A stretch of 55,269 bases of DNA, taken from Chloroflexi bacterium OHK40. Its GTDB lineage: Bacteria > Chloroflexota > Chloroflexia > Chloroflexales > Chloroflexaceae. The stretch spans positions 1 through 55,269 of the forward strand of contig SFCB01000045.1 of assembly GCA_004367505.1 (NCBI GenBank). Direction: 5' to 3'. The stretch's first letter is position 1; each line of letters begins with the position of its first letter. The position numbers and the translations under genes are program-made. The notes under the pieces were generated by a model. It had not been told where the DNA came from and searched no databases. It saw nothing but the letters and a program-made list of their open reading frames with translations. Shown here one piece after another: positions 44,599 through 52,010 of this stretch.

Positions 44599-44650
44599 AA
44601 GCCAGAGCTGCTGACAGCGCATAGTCCTGTCCAGGATTCACCATCCCCAC

Positions 44651-46126
44651 TCAAGGCGTAGGCGTATTCGTCCTGGTCGGCGACGGATCAAGATTAAACT
44701 CCTGGTCCGGGGTGCCGGTTGGGCCGGGGGAGAGTGGGATCACCGGCGTGCCTGGCACGCTGGCACGGCCACAATCGGTCTGACCGGGGAGGCAGAGCAA
44801 CAGCACCAGATCGTAGCGGATGAACTGGTTGCCGATATCGCCAGTATTCTTCACCTGGACGAAGTAGAAGCCGTCCACATCGGGAGTAAACTCGATCTGC
44901 GAGTCGAGGCTACTGCCGCCGGGGATATCGTCGTTAAAATCGATCAGGCTCACGCCGTCCCGATCGGTGAGGATCATCACCGTATCGGCGCCGGCCTGCG
45001 TCTCGCCGTTCACCACATTGCGGCCACGGTAGCGGCGCGAGTCGGTGTAGATGATGTAGCGCTTACCTGCCTTGCCGAAGAAGGTCACCCAATCAGCGTC
45101 GCCGGCGGGGCAGAGGCGGCGATCCTCCTGGATCTCGTTGGAGGTAATCAGGCGCGCCTGCTCGGGGAGCCCATCGGGCTCGAAGAGATCCTGGCAGATC
45201 TCGCGCACATTGGTGGGGGTGGGGCCGTAGCTCTCGTCGAGCAGGGCGATCACATAGAAGTAGTTCACCCCGCCACGGCCCGCCGTATCGCGCACGCGAA
45301 TGTAGTAGGGGCCATCGGCAGGAATGCGAATGGTAATCCGCGGCCGGATATCGCCGGGGTTGGGGTTAGAGGGATCGCGGTTGAAAAAGTCGTCGTTGAA
45401 GGCAATACTGTTGAGATTCGAGTCAAACAGCTCCAGGCTCAGATCGATGCCCGGATCCATACGCGAGACATCGATCGTATAGACCTTGCCCTGCACGCCG
45501 CCGAAGACAAGCCAATCCTCATCGCCGGCGGGGCAGATCGTACGCTCCTGGGAGGTCTGCACGTCGATCACCCGGGCCGAGCGGAAATCGTTGTCGCTCT
45601 CAAAACCATCGCGGCAGACTGGGCCACGGGTGGCGGTGGGGCCAGTCGTCGCAGTCGCCGACGCGGTAGGGGTTGGCGTGTTTCCACCAACAACCACCGT
45701 AAATGGGCGCGAGAGCGTGAGCGAGGTTGGGGATGTCGACGTCGCGCTGAGGGTTTGCTGAAGCGAGCTCCCAGCTACTGCGTTGGTCGGAACCGTGGCA
45801 ATGACGTCAAACTCGGTGCTTCCACCGTTGGTCACGGTCACCTGGTTTCCGGACGGGAAGGTGATTGTCACCCCACCTGAGGTGCCCGCCGAGAGCGTAA
45901 ATGTCCGGTCGCTACCACTATTATTCGTGATACGAAACCGGAACGTGCCCGTCTGGCCCGGGAGGATCGGCGGCGGGGACGACACCAGATCGAGTGCATT
46001 CCCCTGCGCAAGGGGCGCTTCAAGCGGCGCGGCGCTCGCGGGGAACTGCTGGACAGCGAGGAGGAAGACGAGGAGGACAGCGAAGGCAGCGAGCGCAGCG
46101 TTACGCAGGTGTAGTCGGGAGTTCAT
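44651..46126 (-). CDS. Secreted protein with NEW3/CARDB-like and two PPC domains
   Basis: 491 aa with a Sec signal peptide (ALAAFAVLLVFLLAVQQFPASA, cleavage after ASA near residue 33). Residues about 40-150 form an Ig-like domain (PGQTGTFRFRITNNSGSDRTF). A Thr/Pro/Ala linker follows, then two pre-peptidase C-terminal type domains: about 170-300 (CPAGDEDWLVFGGVQG; PYYIRVRDTAGRG) and 310-455 (CPAGDADWVTFFGKAG; GFYFVQVKNTGD). The C-terminus is another Pro/Thr tail. PPC domains usually help secreted enzymes bind surfaces; no enzyme domain is here, so an adhesive or structural surface role is likely. A full consensus promoter predicts strong expression. Confidence 0.85.
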   Translation of the reverse strand: MNSRLHLRNAALAAFAVLLVFLLAVQQFPASAAPLEAPLAQGNALDLVSSPPPILPGQTGTFRFRITNNSGSDRTFTLSAGTSGGVTITFPSGNQVTVTNGGSTEFDVIATVPTNAVAGSSLQQTLSATSTSPTSLTLSRPFTVVVGGNTPTPTASATATTGPTATRGPVCRDGFESDNDFRSARVIDVQTSQERTICPAGDEDWLVFGGVQGKVYTIDVSRMDPGIDLSLELFDSNLNSIAFNDDFFNRDPSNPNPGDIRPRITIRIPADGPYYIRVRDTAGRGGVNYFYVIALLDESYGPTPTNVREICQDLFEPDGLPEQARLITSNEIQEDRRLCPAGDADWVTFFGKAGKRYIIYTDSRRYRGRNVVNGETQAGADTVMILTDRDGVSLIDFNDDIPGGSSLDSQIEFTPDVDGFYFVQVKNTGDIGNQFIRYDLVLLLCLPGQTDCGRASVPGTPVIPLSPGPTGTPDQEFNLDPSPTRTNTPTP

Positions 46127-46164
46127 CGGGGCACGCTGCTCCGCTAGAGGTGGAAACCGCCCGC

Positions 46165-46193
46165 ATTATAGTGTTGGGGGCACAGAGTGTCAA
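46165..46193 (-). promoter_or_regulatory. Consensus sigma70 promoter of the PPC protein
   Basis: On the minus strand perfect TTGACA (46193-46188), a 17-base spacer and perfect TATAAT (46170-46165). Predicted start near 46158, 32 bases before ATG 46126. Confidence 0.85.
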
Positions 46194-46221
46194 CCGCTCG
46201 CAGGTGACCGGAAGCTCATCA

Positions 46222-46251
46222 TGGCGCCCCGCGCACCTGTCGCCACTGACA
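46222..46251. repeat. 30-bp direct repeat, left copy
   Basis: It begins TGGCGCCCCGCGCACC and ends GTCGCCACTGACA. Its ends are inverted (TGGCG/CGCCA), so it can form a hairpin. The right copy is at 46966-46990 and continues at 48575 after the inserted IS. Confidence 0.8.
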
Positions 46252-46256
46252 TGCGC

Positions 46257-46265
46257 TGCTATACT
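46257..46265 (+). promoter_or_regulatory. Extended -10 promoter
   Basis: TGC then TATACT at 46260-46265, 150 bases before the nucleotidyltransferase ATG, overlapping the edge of the left direct repeat. Confidence 0.4.
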
Positions 46266-46414
46266 GTACTCAGAGCGTCGTTTGAAATACGCCACACGAA
46301 GTTCACGAGGTCAGCATGGCCCAACGGCAAGCAACAGCCTTTCTACGTCTTGCCCTGCGGCGTGCGGCGCGCGGCACGGGCTCATCGCCCGCCTTCTTCG
46401 CACGGAGAACCGCT

Positions 46415-46951
46415 ATGCAGCCTGTGCCAGATCTGGCGACGATGCTCGGGTCAATCAGGTGGGTGATTGTGGGCGGGCTCGCGCTGCGTGCCTACATTCC
46501 CGAACGCATGACCCTTGATGTCGACATTCTTGTACACGAGCGTGACGCGGGGCAGGCGCGGCAGGCGTTCCTCGCCGCCGGCTATCACGTCATTGCCGAG
46601 CTGACAATTGGGGGCTTCACCGTACAGCCGCTCGGCGCGGAGACGCCGGTCATCGACATCATCACCCGGGCCGACAACTGGCTCGATCAGGCACTTCTGA
46701 CACCTGGTCACGATCCGGCTGGCTACCCGGTGCTCGGTCGTCCGTACCTGACGCTGATGAAACTCCAAGCCGGGCGCACGCAGGATCTCGCAGATGTGCA
46801 GCGGCTGATCGCGAGCGCGCCGGCAGCCGAGCGGGCAATAACACGGGAGCTTGTCCTCCGCGAGAGCCCCGAACTGGTGGAAGACTTCGACGCGCTATGC
46901 ACACTGGCAGATCTCGAATTTGGCCCGCCCTCCGGCTCCGAGCTGCAATAA
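46415..46951 (+). CDS. Nucleotidyltransferase (AbiEii/MNT-like), orphan
   Basis: 178 aa from ATG 46415 after ACGGAGAACCGCT; an earlier ATG at 46316 with GAGGT before it would add 33 Arg/Ala-rich residues. The motif VIVGGLALRAY followed by PERMTLDVDILV matches the GG..A...R.T.D.D pattern of minimal nucleotidyltransferases, with DVD as the metal-binding acids; a third acid may lie in VIDIITRADNW. PYLTLMKLQAGRTQDLADVQRLI fits the family's C-terminal helix. Relatives include AbiEii toxins and substrate-binding proteins of unknown role. No partner antitoxin is adjacent. The gene sits between direct repeats and may be a mobile cassette. Confidence 0.75.
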   Translation: MQPVPDLATMLGSIRWVIVGGLALRAYIPERMTLDVDILVHERDAGQARQAFLAAGYHVIAELTIGGFTVQPLGAETPVIDIITRADNWLDQALLTPGHDPAGYPVLGRPYLTLMKLQAGRTQDLADVQRLIASAPAAERAITRELVLRESPELVEDFDALCTLADLEFGPPSGSELQ

Positions 46952-46965
46952 ACGTCGTTCCTATG

Positions 46966-46990
46966 TGGCGCCCCGCGCACCTGTCGCCAC
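46966..46990. repeat. 30-bp direct repeat, right copy, split by the IS
   Basis: The first 25 bases match 46222-46246 exactly. The last five (TGACA) occur after the IS and its target duplication, at 48575-48579. Confidence 0.8.
46983..46990. repeat. 8-bp target-site duplication, left
   Basis: GTCGCCAC directly before the IS, repeated at 48567-48574 directly after it. Confidence 0.85.
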
Positions 46991-48566
46991 GTAAAAGGTC
47001 AGGCCCTTTGATAAAGCGCAGAAAGCGCGACTGTAGAAAATAGATTAGGCAGATTTGAGGGGTTGGACGAGGAGGGGGGCCGGTTGGCCTGCCCAGGCCT
47101 TCGTCACCGCCTCGGTCACAAATTCGAACAGCGAACGCTGCTGCTGCTCACAGGTGGCGTGCACACTGAGCATCCGCTCGACAAACCGGCAGCCGGCTTC
47201 ACTCCGCGAACCGAAACAGCCCTTGCGCCAGAGCACGGCGTGACGAAGGGCTCGTTCGGCCCCGTTGTTCGTCGGTTCCACCCCTTCCACTCGCGAGAAT
47301 GTCCAGAGCGCCTCCCAATGCCCGAGCAGCTCTCGGCAGAAGCCGGCGATTTTCGGGTAGCGGCTTACCGCCCCGTCCTCGAGCTCGGCTCGCAGGGTCT
47401 GCTTGAGCGGGATAAGCGCCAGTTGGAGGCCGACACGGTCGAGCCATCCTCCTTTATGCAGGCCCCAGAGAACGAACAGCTCCCCCGCCAATTCCAGCAC
47501 GCGCTGCGCCCAGAGGCTCTCTTCTCGATAGTAGTCCAGCAGGGCCTGCAGGTTGCGCAGCAGGTGAGCCCAACAGATCTGCCGGCGCTCATCGGGGTAC
47601 TGCTCGTAGGCCCGGAAGCGGTCCGAGCCGACTATGCCCACGAATGCCTCGCCGAGCAGATGCCGCAGAGCCGGCCCACTGCGGCTCTGATGCACGCGAA
47701 AGCAGGTCGCAATCGCACAGACCGCGACCCACAGCCAGCCTTTGCGGGTCTGGGTTGGCCAACTCGTCTCATCGGCATTCACCACCTCGGCCTCGCGCAC
47801 CACCGCGGCAATTGCTGCATCGACCGGAGCCAGGGCCTCACTCGTACGCTCACAGCCGGTCACGACGCTGGCCGCACTGAGGGGGAGATGACAGACATCA
47901 GCCAGGAACTCGGCTGCATCGTCGAGACTGAAACGGTAGCGTGCGCGCAAGACCGCCATCAAGGCCGTGGCACGAGGACCAAATGCACCTGGTGGAGCAT
48001 CAGGAGGCAAGTCAGCCGTTACCAGGGTGCGACAACAGGGGCAGCAGCGGGTGTGCTGGCGGTACTCAGTGATGTGGGGGCGAATGACGGGCAGTTCCCA
48101 GACCTGAGTACGGCGTGGCTCACCAAGGGTCGGCAACTGCTCAGAAAAGAGTGCGTGGCAGTCGGGACACTGCTCAGGCAGGAGTTCGACCGGCTCATCG
48201 ACGCGTTCAGGCGGAACGAGTGGGCGTTGATGGCCTTCGTGCCCAGACTGACCACCAGCCTTTCGACCACGTGGAACCTTTGGTGGTTTGGGAGGCGCCG
48301 AGGGCGGGTCAGAGGAGGGCGGCTTCGACGAGTTGCGCGAGGTTTGACCGACCTTGGCCTGGAGGTCTTTGACCAGGGTTTGGAGGTCCTTGAGCTGCGT
48401 GCTCTGGCTTTGAACGATCTCGAGGAGCGCGTGAACTGCCAGACGAACCGACTCAGGGGTCTTCGCCCAGTCTTCCGGTGGAATACCCAGCAGGTTGATC
48501 GGCTCCTCATGCATACGCCGCAAGATGCCATGGGGCCGCCCGGTTGTCAACCCCCTGACCTTTTAC
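46991..48566 (-). mobile_element. IS66-family insertion sequence, single-gene (ISBst12-like) type
   Basis: 1576 bp. Terminal inverted repeats start GTAAAAGGTCAGG at both ends (46991 on plus; 48566 on minus), with the GTAA tip usual for IS66. An 8-bp duplication GTCGCCAC flanks it, the size known for this family. It carries one transposase gene and lacks the tnpA/tnpB accessory genes of classical IS66. Ends, duplication and gene all look intact, so it was inserted recently. Confidence 0.92.
47045..48514 (-). CDS. IS66-family transposase (TnpC-like)
   Basis: 489 aa from ATG 48514; a TTG at 48550, next to AGGGGG, could add 12 residues. N-terminal coiled coil (LVKDLQAKVGQTSRNSSKPPSSD) is the IS66 signature, followed by a zinc-binding region (CPDCHALF, CCPCCRTL). 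The DDE acids are seen in VVNADETSW (D), GSDRFRAYE (D) and TNNGAERALR (E), and the CWAHLLRN motif lies between the last two. The gene is full length with no frameshift. It acts on the ends of its own element; expression is probably from within the left part of the IS. Confidence 0.93.
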   Translation of the reverse strand: MHEEPINLLGIPPEDWAKTPESVRLAVHALLEIVQSQSTQLKDLQTLVKDLQAKVGQTSRNSSKPPSSDPPSAPPKPPKVPRGRKAGGQSGHEGHQRPLVPPERVDEPVELLPEQCPDCHALFSEQLPTLGEPRRTQVWELPVIRPHITEYRQHTRCCPCCRTLVTADLPPDAPPGAFGPRATALMAVLRARYRFSLDDAAEFLADVCHLPLSAASVVTGCERTSEALAPVDAAIAAVVREAEVVNADETSWPTQTRKGWLWVAVCAIATCFRVHQSRSGPALRHLLGEAFVGIVGSDRFRAYEQYPDERRQICWAHLLRNLQALLDYYREESLWAQRVLELAGELFVLWGLHKGGWLDRVGLQLALIPLKQTLRAELEDGAVSRYPKIAGFCRELLGHWEALWTFSRVEGVEPTNNGAERALRHAVLWRKGCFGSRSEAGCRFVERMLSVHATCEQQQRSLFEFVTEAVTKAWAGQPAPLLVQPLKSA

Positions 48567-48574
48567 GTCGCCAC
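48567..48574. repeat. 8-bp target-site duplication, right
   Basis: GTCGCCAC, identical to 46983-46990. Confidence 0.85.
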
Positions 48575-48626
48575 TGACAGGCAGCGCCTCACGGCTCCCC
48601 GGGCCAGGGCGCGACTCACACGTGAG

Positions 48627-49643
48627 CTACACTTGCCGCCCCACCGCGTTCGCCACGGCGGCGAGCTTCGGCATGAGCGCGGCAAAGTTCTCCGGGCTGA
48701 GCGACTGGCCCCCATCCGACTTGGCGCGGTCAGGGTCGGGATGCACCTCGATGATGATCCCGTCGGCACCAGCGGCGATTCCGGCGAGGGCCAGGGGCGG
48801 CACGAGGTACCACTTGCCAGTGCCGTGGCTCGGATCGACAATCACGGGCAGGTGGGTGCGACGCTTGGCGAGCGCCACGGCGTTCAGGTCCATCGTATTG
48901 CGGGTGGCGGTCTCGAAGGTGCGGATGCCGCGCTCGCAGAGGATGACGTTGGGGTTACCCTGGGCGGCCACGTACTCGGCGGAGAGCAGCCACTCCTCGA
49001 TGGTGGCGGAGAGGCCGCGCTTGAGCAGCACGGGCATGCCGGTGCGGCCAACCTCTTCGAGCAGTTGGTAGTTCTGCATGTTGCGGGCGCCGATCTGCAG
49101 CACGTCGGCGTAGCGGGCCACCAGATCCACATCGTTGGGCGTCATCACCTCGGTGACGATCGGCAGGCCAGTCTCCTCGCGGGCCTGGGCCAGGAGCTGC
49201 AGGCCCCGCTCACCCATGCCGCGGAAGGTATAGGGCGAAGAGCGGGGCTTGAAGGCACCACCGCGCAGCATGGTGGCACCGGCCTCGCGCACGGCCCGCG
49301 CCGCAGCCATGATCTGCTCCTCGCTCTCCACCGAGCAGGGGCCGGCGATCACCACGCAGCGCCCGGCGCCCACCTGCACGCCACGCACGTCCACCACGGT
49401 GTCGGCGGGCCGCAATTCGCGGGAAACGAGCTTGTACGGCTGGGTGATGCGCACCGTCTCCTTCACCCCGGCGAAGTGCTCCAGCTCCTCGCGCAACGTC
49501 GGGGGGATGGACGCGCCAACGACGCCGATGACAGTGCGCTCCTCACCGCGCACCAGGTGGCCGCGGAGCTGGTGCTCCTCGATCCGTTCGATCACGGCCT
49601 GGATCTGGACCTCGTTTGAGCCTGCCTGCATCACGACGATCAT
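48627..49643 (-). CDS. aroF: 3-deoxy-7-phosphoheptulonate (DAHP) synthase, type I-beta
   Basis: 338 aa. It condenses phosphoenolpyruvate and erythrose-4-phosphate, the first step to aromatic amino acids. ATG 49643 is chosen for GAAGGAG upstream and because [19 protein letters not shown] begins the ferredoxin-like regulatory domain (1-70) of Thermotoga-type enzymes; GTG 49796 and ATG 49742 would add a non-conserved tail. Catalytic marks: [48 protein letters not shown] and VDPSHGTGK. Enzymes of this type with that N-terminal domain are inhibited by Phe and Tyr. It is the second gene of the aroH-aroF operon, so the Phe/Tyr attenuator upstream should control it too. Confidence 0.95.
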   Translation of the reverse strand: MIVVMQAGSNEVQIQAVIERIEEHQLRGHLVRGEERTVIGVVGASIPPTLREELEHFAGVKETVRITQPYKLVSRELRPADTVVDVRGVQVGAGRCVVIAGPCSVESEEQIMAAARAVREAGATMLRGGAFKPRSSPYTFRGMGERGLQLLAQAREETGLPIVTEVMTPNDVDLVARYADVLQIGARNMQNYQLLEEVGRTGMPVLLKRGLSATIEEWLLSAEYVAAQGNPNVILCERGIRTFETATRNTMDLNAVALAKRRTHLPVIVDPSHGTGKWYLVPPLALAGIAAGADGIIIEVHPDPDRAKSDGGQSLSPENFAALMPKLAAVANAVGRQV

Positions 49644-49799
49644 CGCCTCTACTCCTTCTCCATGCATCACGGGACGGACGGACGAAACAGGCGCCGGCAC
49701 CATGCGCAGCGCTGCGGTGGAATCGCTGGGTTTGGGGCTCATCTCCTGCTCTCCTCGGGCGCACTCATCACATACGGCAGCATTGACACAACGCACCGC

Positions 49800-50210
49800 T
49801 TACGCGGCGCGGTCGGGCGGGGCGGGCTTGAAGGCGGCAAGGGCGGTGGCACGGTCGGGACGAAGGTTGGTGGCGCCACGGATGTAGACATGGGCCACCT
49901 CGTCGGCGCGGCGCTCGGTGTTCCAGTGGATGAGCACGCGAATGCAGCAGCGCAGGCTGCCCGGCACGTCCATCTCGTGGCCACAGAGCAGAGCGGTATC
50001 GGTCCAGCCGAGGGCACGGGCGGCCACAGCGGGGAACTCGGCGTCGAGATCCGTGGTGGTGGTGAAGATCGCGCTGGCGATATCATCGGGGTGGATACCA
50101 TTGCGCTCGATCAGCAGCTCGAGCAGCTCGCGGGTAGCCGCGAGGATCGCCTCGCGGGTGTTGGCCTCACAGGTGGTTGCGCCGCGGATCCCTCGGCAGT
50201 AGACGGGCAT
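49800..50210 (-). CDS. aroH: Chorismate mutase, AroH type
   Basis: 136 aa. It turns chorismate into prephenate, the branch toward Phe and Tyr. GGGAGG precedes ATG 50210. The start [15 protein letters not shown] and the body [27 protein letters not shown]-like [14 protein letters not shown] and [13 protein letters not shown] match the Bacillus AroH trimeric fold, with Arg7, Glu/Asp and Arg of YIRGA in place for the active site. It is the first gene after the leader-peptide attenuator, 30 bases downstream of the terminator. AroF follows, so the two enzymes specific to making and using the aromatic precursor are co-regulated. Confidence 0.95.
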   Translation of the reverse strand: MPVYCRGIRGATTCEANTREAILAATRELLELLIERNGIHPDDIASAIFTTTTDLDAEFPAVAARALGWTDTALLCGHEMDVPGSLRCCIRVLIHWNTERRADEVAHVYIRGATNLRPDRATALAAFKPAPPDRAA

Positions 50211-50226
50211 AGGGCCTCCCTGATCT

Positions 50227-50271
50227 GGCGAACAAACAGAGAGGGCGTGAGGCCTGGTGCCTCACGCCCTC
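50227..50271 (-). terminator. Attenuator terminator of the aroH-aroF operon
   Basis: On the minus strand GAGGGCGTGAGGC (50271-50259) and GCCTCACGCCCTC (50253-50241) pair perfectly over 13 bp around a 5-base loop ACCAG, then TCTGTTTGTTC follows. It lies 29 bases after the leader-peptide stop and before aroH. The loop and first three bases of the 3' arm (ACCAGGCC, 50258-50251) are exactly complementary to GGCCTGGT at 50324-50317 in the leader gene. Confidence 0.85.
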
Positions 50272-50299
50272 TGAGCGAGTTGTCTATCGACCGGAGTTC

Positions 50300-50380
50300 C
50301 TAGACAGTGCGAAGCGACCAGGCCGTATGTGGCTGGCTAAAGTAAAAATAGAAGTAAAAGCTGTGGCGACTAGGGGCCAT
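50300..50380 (-). CDS. Phe/Tyr leader peptide of the aroH-aroF attenuator, 26 aa
   Basis: ATG 50380, stop TAG at 50300-50302. The peptide starts MAPSRHS, then codons 8-14 (50359-50339) read F-Y-F-Y-F-Y-F, then SQPHTAWSLRTV. Seven aromatic codons in a row, four Phe and three Tyr, cannot be expected by chance and define the amino acids sensed. The predicted transcript starts about 36 bases upstream. The ribosome site is weak (GTGAAG). The gene is followed by an inverted repeat TAGACA/TGTCTA (50306-50301 with 50286-50281) that spans its stop codon and could serve as the pause hairpin, then the terminator. Role by analogy with pheA and pheST leaders of enteric bacteria: slow translation when Phe or Tyr is scarce keeps the terminator from forming. 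Confidence 0.88.
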   Translation of the reverse strand: MAPSRHSFYFYFYFSQPHTAWSLRTV

Positions 50381-50422
50381 CGCGCTTCACATCCGCATCT
50401 ACAACGGGTCGCTTCGCCGTCG

Positions 50423-50451
50423 AATATAACACAGGGGGCGAGGGGCGTCAA
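50423..50451 (-). promoter_or_regulatory. Promoter of the attenuated aroH-aroF operon
   Basis: On the minus strand TTGACG (50451-50446), a 17-base spacer, and TATATT (50428-50423) preceded by TGT. Predicted start near 50416. Confidence 0.8.
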
Positions 50452-50502
50452 TAGGGCCGCTAGTGGTTCGTGGGCGTCCGGGCCCCGTGCGCCGAAGGCG
50501 CA

Positions 50503-51087
50503 CTAGGAACCGAGGAGCTCCTCGGCCTCAATAATCGCCTGGGCGATATCGCGCATCTTGGCGCGCTTGTCGCGAGCGCGCTGGCGCAGGCGCTCGTAGG
50601 CATCACGCTCGTTGAGGCCGAGGCGCTGCATCAGGATGCCTTTGGCACGCTCGATGAGCTTGCGCGCCTCCAGCGAGTCCTCCAGCTCCGTCACCTGGGC
50701 GCGCAGAGCCTGGATCTCGCGGAAGCGGGCCATCGCGATATTGATCGCGGGGGGCAACTCGTTCTCGTTGACGGGCTTGACGAGGTAGGCCAGCGCACCA
50801 GCGGCCTCGGCCTTTTTGATCGTCTCTTTGTCCGCGTAGGCCGTGAGCATAATGATCGGCACTGGCGCGATGTCGCGGATGCGGGCGGCAGCCTCGGTGC
50901 CCTCCATCTCCGGCATGCGGATATCCATAATGATCAGGTCGGGCTTGAGGCGCGTGGCCAGGTTCACCGCCTCGGCCCCTGAACGGGCGATCCCGATCAC
51001 ATCGTAGCCCAGCCCCTTTAGCTGCTCCTCCAGCGTAAGGGAGACGAGGTCGTTGTCCTCGGCGATCAAGATTCTGACGGGAGCCAC
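50503..51087 (-). CDS. Response regulator with ANTAR RNA-binding domain
   Basis: 194 aa from GTG 51087 after AAAGGTG. Residues 1-120 are a receiver domain: ILIAEDNDLV, acceptor Asp in LIIMDIRMP (about 54), LTAYAD and YLVKPVNE. A short coiled coil leads to the ANTAR domain (about 130-190): ARKLIERAKGILMQRLGLNERDAYERLRQRARD, with the conserved Ala and aromatic position. ANTAR domains bind paired hairpins in mRNA leaders and prevent termination. The kinase partner could be any of the kinases in the window; none is directly next to it. The structured leaders nearby do not show the known dual-hexaloop ANTAR site. Confidence 0.93.
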   Translation of the reverse strand: MAPVRILIAEDNDLVSLTLEEQLKGLGYDVIGIARSGAEAVNLATRLKPDLIIMDIRMPEMEGTEAAARIRDIAPVPIIMLTAYADKETIKKAEAAGALAYLVKPVNENELPPAINIAMARFREIQALRAQVTELEDSLEARKLIERAKGILMQRLGLNERDAYERLRQRARDKRAKMRDIAQAIIEAEELLGS

Positions 51088-51238
51088 GGCAACACCTTTA
51101 TGGCTAGCAGATGGGGCGCCGGGGTGCCGGCCAGCCGAACTTTATACCGTTGCAATATCGTCTATGATAGCACACCTGGGGTAGGGCTGCCTAGGGCGCA
51201 GGAATGGGATGCGCGCTACAGAAATGGCCAGCCGTTTG

Positions 51239-51247
51239 TGATACAAT
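51239..51247 (+). promoter_or_regulatory. Extended -10 promoter of the O-methyltransferase
   Basis: TGA then TACAAT at 51242-51247. Predicted start near 51254, about 100 bases before the GTG at 51357. Confidence 0.45.
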
Positions 51248-51279
51248 CTACGCGAATCAGAGGCGTGACAGCGTAGTTC

Positions 51280-51332
51280 GCCGCTCGTGGCCCCGGCGCG
51301 CAGATCTGTGCCGGTGGAAGGCCACGAGCGGC
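51280..51332 (+). promoter_or_regulatory. Large leader hairpin before the O-methyltransferase
   Basis: GCCGCTCGTGGCC (51280-51292) pairs perfectly with GGCCACGAGCGGC (51320-51332); inside, CCGGC pairs with GCCGG. It ends 25 bases before the start codon, ahead of the ribosome site GGGGAGGGG. Confidence 0.6.
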
Positions 51333-51356
51333 GGGTGTAAATAGGGGAGGGGATCC

Positions 51357-52007
51357 GTGCGCTACGACATTACGAACATCGCGATCGAGGATTATCTGGT
51401 CGATCTCATGCCCCCACGCGATGCCGTGCTCGCCGAGCTGGAGCAGCGTGCCCGGCAGACAGGGCTCTCGCTGGTGGGCCCGGTGCAGGGCCAGTTTCTC
51501 TACCTGCAAGCCCTGGCCATGGGCGCGAAGAAGGCGTTGGAGGTAGGCATCACCACCGGCTACGCCGCGATGTACCTGATCCGCGCGCTACAGCAGACGG
51601 GTGGCCACCTGACCGCGATCGAGCGCCATGCCAACCGGGTAGAGCTGGCCTCCCAGGTGATCGGCCAGGCTGGCCTGAGCAACTACATTACCATCCACCA
51701 GGGCGAGTGGACGGAGATCATGCCGGGCCTGGACCGCGACTACGACCTGATCTTCCTGGACATTCTGCGGAGCGCCGCCAACGCCGATCAGGCGCCGCTG
51801 GCCCTGGAGCTGTGCGTGTCGATGCTGCGCCCGGGCGGCCTGCTGATTGCCGACAATGTGCTCTGCAGCGCCCAGGTGCTGGAGGAGGATGCGCCCCCGC
51901 TGGTGCGCGGCATCCAGCAGTTCAACCGCCAGCTTATGAGCCACTCGCAGCTCGAGTCGGTGATCATCCCGCTGCGCGACGGAGTCGCGATCTGTCGCAA
52001 GAAGTAG
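51357..52007 (+). CDS. O-methyltransferase, caffeoyl-CoA type
   Basis: 216 aa from GTG 51357, after AGGGGAGGGG. This class I SAM methyltransferase has ALEVGITTGYAAMYLIRAL (motif I), LTAIERHANRVELA, and YDLIFLDILRSAANADQ with the metal-binding Asp; GGLLIADNVLCSAQV holds the second Asp and the Asn that complete the divalent-metal site of the CCoAMT family. The substrate should be a catechol or similar diol; bacterial members act on many small molecules. Cytosolic. It has its own promoter and a leader with a 13-bp hairpin, so its expression may be controlled after initiation. Confidence 0.9.
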   Translation: MRYDITNIAIEDYLVDLMPPRDAVLAELEQRARQTGLSLVGPVQGQFLYLQALAMGAKKALEVGITTGYAAMYLIRALQQTGGHLTAIERHANRVELASQVIGQAGLSNYITIHQGEWTEIMPGLDRDYDLIFLDILRSAANADQAPLALELCVSMLRPGGLLIADNVLCSAQVLEEDAPPLVRGIQQFNRQLMSHSQLESVIIPLRDGVAICRKK

Positions 52008-52010
52008 GGG

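Larger units (their letters stand above)
44346..44650. other. Intergenic, repeat-rich
   Basis: About 305 bases with no gene. It has an inverted fragment of the CCGGTTC repeat at 44506-44525 and a third GCGAAAGC hairpin at 44577-44598. Confidence 0.5.

Noticed and set aside
50503-51357. ANTAR target hairpins in the leaders near the ANTAR regulator
   Set aside because: The leader hairpins found do not show two small stems with hexaloops having A1 and G4; the large stem at 51280-51332 is a different kind of structure.
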